A DNA stretch of 16,248 nt from Phycisphaerales bacterium UBA1926 (GCA_002337215.1 DDFO01000007.1:1-16248), one strand, 5' to 3'; positions 6,600 through 12,665 are shown, numbered from the stretch's first letter. Numbers and translations are program-made. The notes: generated by a model from the letters alone, not told the origin.

Positions 6600-6692
6600 G
6601 GTGCCGTGGTTCGACCCGAAGGGCGAACCACGAACGGACGGCGTGAGAACTTGGGAGAAGCGTCTTTGCCCTTCGGGTCAAAGGCGGGCACC
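6600..6692. repeat. BIME-like unit 2: two inverted REP hairpins
   Basis: GGTGCC head, CGTGGTTCG (6605-6613), unpaired A, CCC-GAA-GGG, CGAACCACG (6624-6632); 31-nt linker; then CTTTGCCC (6664-6671), TTC, GGG, unpaired T (6678), CAAAG (6679-6683), ending GGGCACC (6686-6692). Same length (93 nt) and same layout as unit 1. The hairpins are nearly invariant while the linker has drifted. Confidence 0.88.
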
Positions 6693-6708
6693 GGATGGGG
6701 TGCTCGCG

Positions 6709-6714
6709 TAGGCT
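6709..6714 (+). promoter_or_regulatory. -10 box (TAGGCT) of the truncated oxidoreductase copy 2
   Basis: TAGGCT-GTTCCC-ATG, identical to the sequence before the intact gene at 7421, so the promoter of the remnant appears preserved. Confidence 0.55.
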
Positions 6715-6720
6715 GTTCCC

Positions 6721-6883
6721 ATGCCACTTCGCTTCGCCGTCGTGGGCACCGGCAGCATCACCGGGAAGGTCACGCCGCATATCCAGGCCACCGAGGGCTG
6801 CGCTGTCGTCGCCGCAGCCTCGCGCGATGCCAACCGCCTGCGCGTCGTCGCGGCCAGGCTCTGTAACGGCGACGCGCCGGAGT
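6721..6883 (+). pseudogene. Truncated 5' end of a Gfo/Idh/MocA oxidoreductase gene (copy 2)
   Basis: From ATG 6721 the frame encodes MPLRFAVVGTGSITGKVTPH then IQATEGCAVVAAASRDANRLR, closely matching the first 45 or so residues of the intact gene at 7421. Weaker similarity (a DAG and TT pattern) may run to about residue 55. It then meets the 3' end of the minus-strand lipoprotein gene at 6884. The frame stays open to 7005 (94 codons) but the added part is antisense to the lipoprotein and has no oxidoreductase features. No EKP motif or C-terminal domain exists, so it cannot be a working enzyme. The upstream TAGGCT promoter is intact. The end of 6883 marks the boundary with the next gene, not a proven breakpoint. 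Confidence 0.75.
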
Positions 6884-7282
6884 CTACCGACGCTGGGCCG
6901 ACCACACAGAGAGGAACCCGCGCCCGGTTGAGTTGGTCACGCCGGACATCCGTTCGCCCTCGAGCACGCCGGCGTGAAGATACGGCCCCGATCCGTCTTC
7001 GGTGACGAACGAGAAGTGGAGCCGGCCCCAGTCGGAGTTGAGCCGCCCTTGAGAGATCGGGGAGTCGTAGAACGTTCCTGTAAAGGTCCGTCCGTCCACC
7101 GCGTTCACAACGAACTCCTTGTAGTACGCCTCGGCGTCTGGCGTCGGTCGAAGATCGACGCGCCAACTGCCGACGAGTGTCTGGCCATCGACGATCTCCC
7201 CGCCTTGATGCTGAGACGATGCACAGCCGGACAGGAACATCACCGACACGGCGAGAAATGCCAGAATACTCGTGAGTCGCAT
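6884..7282 (-). CDS. Small lipoprotein with a beta-rich domain of unknown function
   Basis: A 132-residue lipoprotein. The signal peptide MRLTSILAFLAVSVMFLSGC has a good lipobox (LSGC, lipidated Cys20), followed by a short polar linker (ASSQHQGG). The mature domain alternates short strands and turns: LVGSWRVDLRPTPDA, KEFVVNAVDGRTFTGTFYDS, NSDWGRLHFSFVTEDGSG, LHAGVLEGERMSG and RGFLSVWSAQ, suggesting a small lipocalin- or beta-barrel-like fold. I do not recognise a named family with certainty. Start at 7282 is fixed by AGGAGG 6 nt upstream and by the signal peptide. An upstream in-frame ATG at 7342 would bury the signal. It diverges from the intact oxidoreductase, and its 3' end abuts truncated copy 2. 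Confidence 0.8.
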   Translation of the reverse strand: MRLTSILAFLAVSVMFLSGCASSQHQGGEIVDGQTLVGSWRVDLRPTPDAEAYYKEFVVNAVDGRTFTGTFYDSPISQGRLNSDWGRLHFSFVTEDGSGPYLHAGVLEGERMSGVTNSTGRGFLSVWSAQRR

Positions 7283-7288
7283 CGAGAA

Positions 7289-7294
7289 CCTCCT
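7289..7294 (-). promoter_or_regulatory. Shine-Dalgarno site of the small lipoprotein
   Basis: Minus-strand AGGAGG, 6 nt before the ATG at 7282. It selects this start over the ATG at 7342. Confidence 0.85.
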
Positions 7295-7408
7295 GCCCGT
7301 CGGGCCTGGAACGTATCGCCGCGACGATCGGATCGGATGCATCCAACTCGACAGGCCTCATCGGATGATCGATCAGTGCTCCCGTCGCGGGCGGCTCGGG
7401 GCATCGGG

Positions 7409-7414
7409 TAGGCT
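7409..7414 (+). promoter_or_regulatory. -10 box (TAGGCT) for a leaderless oxidoreductase mRNA
   Basis: TAGGCT, 6 nt before ATG 7421. The 13 bases GTAGGCTGTTCCC are also found before truncated copy 2. Confidence 0.65.
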
Positions 7415-7420
7415 GTTCCC

Positions 7421-8536
7421 ATGCCACTCCGCTTCGCCATCATGGGCACCGGCAACATCGCCGGGAAGGTCACGCCGCATATCCAGGCCGCCGACGGCTG
7501 CGAGGTCGTCGCCTCGGCCTCGCGCGATGCCGTCCGTGCGCGCGCATTCGCGTCCGAACTCGGCATCGGTCAAACGCCCGACGCAGGCTGCACCTACGAC
7601 GACCTGCTCGCCCGCGACGACATCGACGCGGTCTACATCACCCTGCCCAACGGCGATCACCCCGTCTGGAGCGAGGACCTGCTGGAGGCCGGGAAGCATG
7701 TCCTCTGCGAGAAGCCGCTCTGCTGGACGCGCGACCAGGCCGAGCGGCTGTTCGACGCGGCCTGCGCGAACGACCGCGTGCTCGCCGAGGCGTTCATGTA
7801 TCTGCATGCCCCGCTCACGGCGAAGGCCGTGGAGATCGCGTGGAAGGCTGTAAAGGAACCCGAGAGTTCACCCATCGGCAGGCTCACCAAAGTCGAAGCG
7901 CGGTTCGACATCTCGATCGAGGACGGCTGGGACCCGACGCCGAAATCGAATGTCCGCTACAGCCGGGCGCTGATGGGCGGGTCGCTGATGGACCTGGGGT
8001 GCTACCCGCTCTCGTTTGTGCGCACGGTGCTGGGCGAGCCGCTGGGTGACAGCGTCGATTCGCTCGAGATCAGCGCGACGATGGTGGACCTGTTCGAGGG
8101 CACACCCAACGACGGATCAGACGCGGTGGACGGCGCGGTGACGGTCAAGGGAATGACACCGTCTGGCATCGAGTTGGATCTGTCCTGCTCGATGATCGAG
8201 CGTGACGCAGAGCAAGGCGGGCGGGCACCCGAGGTCGTCGCGCGGCTCATCGGCGAGCGGGGTGTCGCGGAGATCCGCGACTTCCCACGCCCCGAGCGGA
8301 TCGTGCTCACAGGTGGCGGGGTCGAGGGGGGCGAGCGTGTGATCGAGTCGCCTCTTGCCGATCCGGCCGAGGTCTACCGCTTGCAGGCCGAATCATTCGC
8401 GCGGGCGGCGCAGTCGATGGCGGATGGGGATGCCAGCGAGCCGACACCGAGCCCGGCGTGGTCGATCGAGCAGGCGGGGGTGATCGAGCGGGTGCTGGAT
8501 GCGATCGGGCTGCGCTTCGAAGAGCCGGGGTGGTGA
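7421..8536 (+). CDS. Gfo/Idh/MocA-family NAD(P)-dependent oxidoreductase
   Basis: A 371-residue protein of the glucose-fructose oxidoreductase/inositol dehydrogenase family, which oxidises or reduces sugars, polyols and their derivatives. N-terminal Rossmann domain: FAIMGTGNIAGKVTPHI (dinucleotide loop), SASRD, DIDAVYITLPNGDHPVWS, and the family EKP motif at residues 97-99 (HVLCEKPLCW) with Lys98 as catalytic or substrate-positioning residue. The C-terminal alpha/beta domain contains GGSLMDLGCYPLSFVR, the usual D-x-G-C/x-Y segment near the active site. Length is normal (330-390). The substrate cannot be told from sequence. It is the only complete one of three gene copies in 5785-8536. It converges on truA, the two stops sharing TGATCA. 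Confidence 0.92.
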   Translation: MPLRFAIMGTGNIAGKVTPHIQAADGCEVVASASRDAVRARAFASELGIGQTPDAGCTYDDLLARDDIDAVYITLPNGDHPVWSEDLLEAGKHVLCEKPLCWTRDQAERLFDAACANDRVLAEAFMYLHAPLTAKAVEIAWKAVKEPESSPIGRLTKVEARFDISIEDGWDPTPKSNVRYSRALMGGSLMDLGCYPLSFVRTVLGEPLGDSVDSLEISATMVDLFEGTPNDGSDAVDGAVTVKGMTPSGIELDLSCSMIERDAEQGGRAPEVVARLIGERGVAEIRDFPRPERIVLTGGGVEGGERVIESPLADPAEVYRLQAESFARAAQSMADGDASEPTPSPAWSIEQAGVIERVLDAIGLRFEEPGW

Positions 8537-9454
8537 TCAGGCCGATGGCTCGCGGTACCGGATCCACTCCAGCCGAAGCCCCTGCGGGGGCAGGGTCGGC
8601 CCAGCCTGCTTCCTGTCCTTCGATTCGAGGATCGCGGGGATCTGTTCCGGAGCGATTTTCCCTCGGCCCACCTCCATCAGCGTCCCCGCGATGATCCGGA
8701 CCATGTTGTAGAGGAACCCCGACCCCGAGACGCGGATCTCGAACCGCGGCGGGTCGTGCTTGTCTCCGTCGGTGTTCGTCTGCTCGACGCTGCAGCCGAA
8801 CACGGTGCGGACCGTCGTCTTCCGCCCGTGGCTCGCCTGGGCGAAGGCCGCGAAGTCGTGCTCGCCGGTGATCAGTGCGGCGGCTCGCTGCATCGGTCCG
8901 AGTTCCATGCCGTACCAGGTGTGGAAGACGAAGCGCCGGTCCCACAGCGGGCGCATGGGCCCCGTCACGATCCGGTAGGTGTACTCCTTGGCGACCGCGC
9001 CGCCGATCGGGTCGAAGTCGAGCGGGACAGCCTCGGCCTTGAGGCACAGCACGTCGCGCGGGAGGACGCCGTTGAGCGCACGGACCAGGCCGTTCGTCCC
9101 GCGCTCGATCGGCCAGCCCACGCCCTTGTCGGCGATCGGTTCGGAGGTGAACGCTGCGACCTGACCGCCGGGCTCGCCGGTCGGAAAAAATCCGCCGGCG
9201 TGCACGCCCGAGTCCGTCCGGCTCGCGCCCTTCACGTTCACGCGCTCACGCACGACCGTGCGGACGGCCCGCTCGACGACGTGCTGCACGGTCCGCATCG
9301 CCACCCGCCCTTCGGCGATGTCGTCGGGTGTGCTCGCGACGAGCTCGGGGTGCTCGCTCGCCGGCGGTTCCTGCTTCTGCCAGCCGTGGAAGTCGGTGCC
9401 GTCGTAGGCGAGGGTGAGCTTGTATCGGTGCTGTGAGGGCTGTTGCGATGTCAC
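8537..9454 (-). CDS. truA: tRNA pseudouridine(38-40) synthase TruA
   Basis: A 305-residue TruA, which converts uridines 38-40 of the tRNA anticodon arm to pseudouridine. Motifs: LTLAYDGTDFHGWQKQ at the N-terminus, KGASRTDSGVHAGG with catalytic Asp81, FDPIGGAVAKEYTYRIVTG, FHTWYGMELGPMQRAA, GEHDFAAFAQ, GSGFLYNMVRIIAGTLMEVG and GPTLPPQGLRLEWIRY. Longer than E. coli TruA (270): about 25 residues are inserted between HGWQKQ and the TVQ helix (roughly residues 29-54), and the loop after the catalytic motif is also extended (FFPTGEPGGQ). The start is GTG at 9454, supported by TACCCT 6 nt upstream and by no ATG being available before the conserved N-terminus. The gene follows the dockerin gene but has its own putative promoter. 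Confidence 0.95.
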   Translation of the reverse strand: MTSQQPSQHRYKLTLAYDGTDFHGWQKQEPPASEHPELVASTPDDIAEGRVAMRTVQHVVERAVRTVVRERVNVKGASRTDSGVHAGGFFPTGEPGGQVAAFTSEPIADKGVGWPIERGTNGLVRALNGVLPRDVLCLKAEAVPLDFDPIGGAVAKEYTYRIVTGPMRPLWDRRFVFHTWYGMELGPMQRAAALITGEHDFAAFAQASHGRKTTVRTVFGCSVEQTNTDGDKHDPPRFEIRVSGSGFLYNMVRIIAGTLMEVGRGKIAPEQIPAILESKDRKQAGPTLPPQGLRLEWIRYREPSA

Positions 9455-9460
9455 GCCGGC

Positions 9461-9466
9461 AGGGTA
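9461..9466 (-). promoter_or_regulatory. -10 box (TACCCT) for a leaderless truA mRNA
   Basis: Minus-strand TACCCT, 6 nt before the GTG at 9454, in the 39-nt gap after the dockerin gene. Confidence 0.55.
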
Positions 9467-9493
9467 GGGATGCCGCCCGCACGCGGGGTTTCG

Positions 9494-10681
9494 TCAGGGG
9501 CACCCCGCCACGAAGGCCCCGACGAACTGCCCGAGATCCGCGAGGTCGAACACGCCGTCGCAGGTCAGGTCCCCGGCGGGCTCCGCGTTCTGGAACGCGG
9601 TGAGGAAGGCGTTGATGTCGGCGAGATCCAGCACGCCGAAGGGTTCCGCGAGATCCGCGTCGCCGCAGGGCGCCGCGGCGTCGAGCGCGTCGGCGAAGGC
9701 GACGATCGAGGGCTGTAGCGAAGGGTTGAGCAGGTCCGCGTTCCACACCTCGGCGTACCCGATCCCTGAGTCGATCGCGAGCTGGAGCGCACCGCTCAGC
9801 CCCCCTTCGCCGAAGATCTCGGGGCCGTGGACGGTCTCGCTCCGCGCGACCTGGATCGCCGAGAACGGGGCGTCGAGCAGGATCGTGTTCATCGCGGGGT
9901 AGACGTGCTGCGCGTTGTTCTGTGTCCACCAGGCGGCGAGGATGCCGAACCGCTGGCCGATGGTCGCGAGGCCGTACTCGGCGACATCCTGCGCCACCGC
10001 GTCGCTGTCGAGGACCGGGTGCACGTCGACGTCGAGCGGGTGGGAGGGGAAGGCGGCCGCGAACGCGTCGATGACCGCTTTGTACGAATCGGTGTACCGA
10101 TCGTGTGTGTACCCGACGGACTGCCAGTCCGCGAGCGTGCCACGGAGCTGCATCTCGAACCCGTTGCCGGTCTCGTGGGTGATGTGGACGAGCTTGATCC
10201 GGGGGTGCCCGTCGTAGCGTGCGCCCGCCTGGGCGATCATCTCAGTCCAGTTCGACAGGAGCACGGTGTCCCACGGGACGTAGCGCTCGAAGGTCTGATC
10301 GAAGAAAGTCACCGTGATGGTCTCGGCGCCCGCCTGCTCGAGCCACGCGGGCGCGGAGTTCCCGAGCACGATGGCGAGGGCGACATCGGTATCGAACTGC
10401 TCCGCCCGCGTGAGCTCGGCGTCGAGCAGCGACCAGTCGTAGTTGCCGGGCATCGGCTCGAGCGCGTCCCACCCGATCCGGAGCAGGGTGCCGTCCACGT
10501 GGTCGAGCGACGCGACATCCTCGAGCACCGAGTGGCTGTTGGCATTGGTCGGCGGGCAACTGCAGTAGAGACCGCGCGGGGCGTGTGGGGAGGCCGACAC
10601 GATCGAGGCGCACGACGCGATCAGAAACGCCCGACAGGCGAGGGATGCCTTTGGCACGACAGCGGATCTCTGGCTTCTCAT
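9494..10681 (-). CDS. Exported TIM-barrel (glycoside-hydrolase-like) protein with C-terminal GC-type dockerin
   Basis: A 395-residue exported protein. N-terminus: basic region, hydrophobic core AFLIASCASIVSA, cleavage near SA-SPHAPRG. IASC inside the core resembles a lipobox but comes too early to be convincing. The central region looks like a clan GH-A TIM barrel: LLRIGWDALEPMPGNYDWSLLD (beta-galactosidase or cellulase style), DVALAIVLGNSAPAWLE, HITHETGNGFEMQLRG with a possible acid/base Glu, and IGYAEVWNADLLNPSL with a possible nucleophile Glu. The C-terminal 55 residues are a GC-type dockerin: CGDADLAEPFGVLDLADINA then GVFDLADLGQFVGAF and final GCP. The ATG at 10681 is chosen because it starts the signal peptide and GGGAGAG precedes it; the longer frame to 10783 lacks support. 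Substrate and catalytic roles are inferences. It is preceded by a perfect dyad at 10696-10715. Confidence 0.82.
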   Translation of the reverse strand: MRSQRSAVVPKASLACRAFLIASCASIVSASPHAPRGLYCSCPPTNANSHSVLEDVASLDHVDGTLLRIGWDALEPMPGNYDWSLLDAELTRAEQFDTDVALAIVLGNSAPAWLEQAGAETITVTFFDQTFERYVPWDTVLLSNWTEMIAQAGARYDGHPRIKLVHITHETGNGFEMQLRGTLADWQSVGYTHDRYTDSYKAVIDAFAAAFPSHPLDVDVHPVLDSDAVAQDVAEYGLATIGQRFGILAAWWTQNNAQHVYPAMNTILLDAPFSAIQVARSETVHGPEIFGEGGLSGALQLAIDSGIGYAEVWNADLLNPSLQPSIVAFADALDAAAPCGDADLAEPFGVLDLADINAFLTAFQNAEPAGDLTCDGVFDLADLGQFVGAFVAGCP

Positions 10682-10695
10682 CTCGACTCTCCCGA

Positions 10696-10715
10696 AAGGT
10701 GCACTGGTGCACCTT
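10696..10715. promoter_or_regulatory. Perfect operator-like dyad upstream of the TIM-barrel/dockerin gene
   Basis: AAGGTGCAC (10696-10704), 2-nt centre, GTGCACCTT (10707-10715): a 20-bp inverted repeat with no mismatch, 15-34 nt before the ATG at 10681. A 2-nt loop is too tight for a good RNA hairpin of full length, so a dimeric repressor site is more likely. No cognate regulator gene is in the window. Confidence 0.55.
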
Positions 10716-10811
10716 GCCAACGCCCGCGTCGGCCCGGCATTGCGTGGAGTGCCGCGTCTGTCGGGAACTTTCTGGGAGGGCACTCCTGTCAGCGTTCTCG
10801 CGTCAGTGTTT

Positions 10812-10830
10812 CTTGACCGACGCGGTCAAG
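10812..10830 (-). repeat. Hairpin over the stop codon of the DUF2156-RimI gene
   Basis: CTTGACCG (10812-10819) and CGGTCAAG (10823-10830) form an 8-bp perfect stem with a 3-nt loop. The TGA stop (10828-10826) is inside the stem. No T-run follows on the minus strand (AAACACTG), so it is not a standard terminator. It might protect the mRNA 3' end. Confidence 0.5.
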
Positions 10831-12481
10831 CCCCATCCGTCGCCACGCGGATCATGCGCACGCCGTCCGTCTCGGTCCCGTCCGCATCGGTGTAGTACGC
10901 CTCGAGCGTCCGCAGCGTCCGGAAACCGACCGAGGTGTAGAGCGCGATCGCGGCCAGGTTGCCCGCGCGCACCTCGAGATAGACCCTGGTGATCCCCTCC
11001 GTCTCCAGCGAGCGCAGCAGCGTCGTGATGAGCGCGCGCCCAGCGCCCGTTCCCGCGGCCTCGGCCCGCACGGCGACGCTGTAGACCCGCCCCGATCGCC
11101 AGCGCCGGTGCGTGCGGATCAGCGCCGCGCTCCAGCCGATGATCACCCCGTCGCGCAGCGCCACGGCGACCCGCGCCCTCGGGTTCTCGATCAGCCGGCG
11201 GATCTGGGGAGCGTTGAACCGGTCGGCGGGGCTCGTGAATGCCGATTCCTCGATCTCCAGAATCGCCTCGGCGTCCGCTGCGGTCGCCGCGCGGACATCC
11301 GTCGGGAGCGGTTCGGGCAATTCGGGTGTCCTGTGCGCAGGCCTGCTCCACCGCAGCAGCCGCACCGTCGCGGGCTCGGGCGTCCCCATCTCGCTGATCG
11401 GGTTCCGCGCGAGCAGCGTCTTGCTCAGCATCCGGCTGGGGCGGTACGAGGACTTGGTGAACCGCAGGGCATCGATCCCCCAGTCGTCGCCCGCATTGAT
11501 CTCGGTCGCCGACTCGAGCCTGGTCCGGCAGAACTCGCTGTAGATGAACTGTGGCGTGCCGTCGGCGTCGGGGTGGGTCTTCTCGACCGCGACGGAGGCC
11601 ATCGAGGGCGTGAGGAACTCGCCGATGGTGAACCCGACGAGTTTGCCCCCCGAGCGGACGAGCATCGAGGGGAGCGAGAGGTCGGCGATGGGGTGGGCGA
11701 TCAGATCGAGGTACCGCCTCGTGCAGCGCTCGTCGCGTTCGCGGAGCACGTCGACGCCGATCAGCCGGTCGTTCGCCTCGCCCTCGTGCCGCTCGTCGGA
11801 CGACGATCGCCAGAGCCCCAGCAATTCGATGCACTCGGGGACGTCTGCCGGGGTGATGTCCGCGGTCGTGACCTCGGGGTTTTCGCGCAGGAACTTGCTG
11901 CGGAGCTTGCGTTTGTTCTTGAGATCGCCCCCGGCGAGTTCGACGAGCGCCCCGCGGTGGTAGACGTAATCGCCCGGCATGGGCGTCGCCGAGAGCATGG
12001 GCCCGCCGGCCGACCGGATCCGGTCGAGCATCTCGTCGCTGACGTACTCGATCCGGCTGCGGGGCGTGCCCGGTCCCTCGGCGTTGCCCGCGTCCATGAT
12101 CTCGAAACACGCCGAGACAACATCGCCCAGGCGGTCGGCCGCCCGTGGGTCGATCGCGAGCGGCGGCAGCATCATCGAGAGGTCGCCGTCGGCTCCGCTG
12201 AACAGGCACAGGTGCCCATCGATCTCGGTCCACGCGAGCGACAGCGCCTCCGACCAGCAGTGGGAGGCGACGAACGACATGTCCGAGATCGGGGCCGTGA
12301 TGGGGGACGGAGTCGGCTCTGCCCCACCCCGGAGCGCGCGCTCAAACACGGCCCGGTCCTCCCGGCGGACGGGGGTCGCGCCGGGGACGAACGCGAGCAG
12401 GTCCGAGGGCTCGGCGTGCCGGCCTGCGCTGGTCGTGGTCATCGGTGAACGGGGGTGTCGGTCGTGTGTCGGGGTGTCCAT
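10826..12481 (-). CDS. DUF2156 (phosphatidylglycerol lysyltransferase-like) domain fused to a RimI-type acetyltransferase
   Basis: A 551-residue two-module protein. Residues about 60-375 match DUF2156, the double-GNAT-fold catalytic part of MprF/LPG-synthase-like proteins: SDMSFVASHCWSEALSLAW, DYVYHRGALVELAGGDLKNK then RKLRSKFLRENPEV, CIELLGLW, VGFTIGEFLTPSMASVAVEK, QFIYSEFCRTRL, DDWGIDALRFTKSSYRPSRM. Residues about 395-551 are a GNAT domain with CoA loop AEAAGTGAGRAL and the RimI-like LEVRAGNLAAIALYTSVGF, where RimI acetylates the N-terminus of ribosomal S18. There are no membrane helices, so it is not a full MprF flippase-synthase. Soluble DUF2156 proteins may transfer aminoacyl groups from aminoacyl-tRNA, but that is inference. 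No Shine-Dalgarno or TANNNT marks the start, and an in-frame ATG at 12442 is an alternative. Confidence 0.85.
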   Translation of the reverse strand: MDTPTHDRHPRSPMTTTSAGRHAEPSDLLAFVPGATPVRREDRAVFERALRGGAEPTPSPITAPISDMSFVASHCWSEALSLAWTEIDGHLCLFSGADGDLSMMLPPLAIDPRAADRLGDVVSACFEIMDAGNAEGPGTPRSRIEYVSDEMLDRIRSAGGPMLSATPMPGDYVYHRGALVELAGGDLKNKRKLRSKFLRENPEVTTADITPADVPECIELLGLWRSSSDERHEGEANDRLIGVDVLRERDERCTRRYLDLIAHPIADLSLPSMLVRSGGKLVGFTIGEFLTPSMASVAVEKTHPDADGTPQFIYSEFCRTRLESATEINAGDDWGIDALRFTKSSYRPSRMLSKTLLARNPISEMGTPEPATVRLLRWSRPAHRTPELPEPLPTDVRAATAADAEAILEIEESAFTSPADRFNAPQIRRLIENPRARVAVALRDGVIIGWSAALIRTHRRWRSGRVYSVAVRAEAAGTGAGRALITTLLRSLETEGITRVYLEVRAGNLAAIALYTSVGFRTLRTLEAYYTDADGTETDGVRMIRVATDGA

Positions 12482-12633
12482 CGGAATCGATCGGACGGAG
12501 GGCTGCTCGGCTCAAGAGCCAAGGCCTGGGGGTGGCACAGCCGCATTACTCGATACGGACTGGCGCACAGAGCATACCCGCGTCGATCCACAACGGATCG
12601 GGTCGTGCGCGTGTTCCGAAACTCAGATCTCGG

Positions 12634-12660
12634 AAAGCCCCGCGCGAGGCGGCGGGGGGC
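12634..12660 (-). terminator. Probable terminator after aroC
   Basis: On the minus strand GCCCC (12660-12656) pairs with GGGGC (12641-12637); one C-C mismatch is followed by 3 further pairs, then TTT (12636-12634). It begins 6 nt after the aroC stop. The short U-run makes it moderate. It implies that the downstream DUF2156-RimI gene is transcribed separately. Confidence 0.45.
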
Positions 12661-12665
12661 ATTCC

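Noticed and set aside
6605..6632. tRNA-like GGTTCGACCC (T-arm look-alike) in the REP hairpin
   Set aside because: No acceptor, D- or anticodon arm can be drawn around it, and the motif is explained by the REP stem that recurs at 5867-5894.
5859..6692. CRISPR array
   Set aside because: Repeat units are palindromic pairs with a 31-nt homologous linker, not identical direct repeats with unique spacers, and no cas gene is present.
12571..12576. TATGCT on the minus strand as promoter of the DUF2156-RimI gene
   Set aside because: Good hexamer, but about 90 nt from the start codon with no -35 at the right distance and no Shine-Dalgarno site at the start; support too thin to list.
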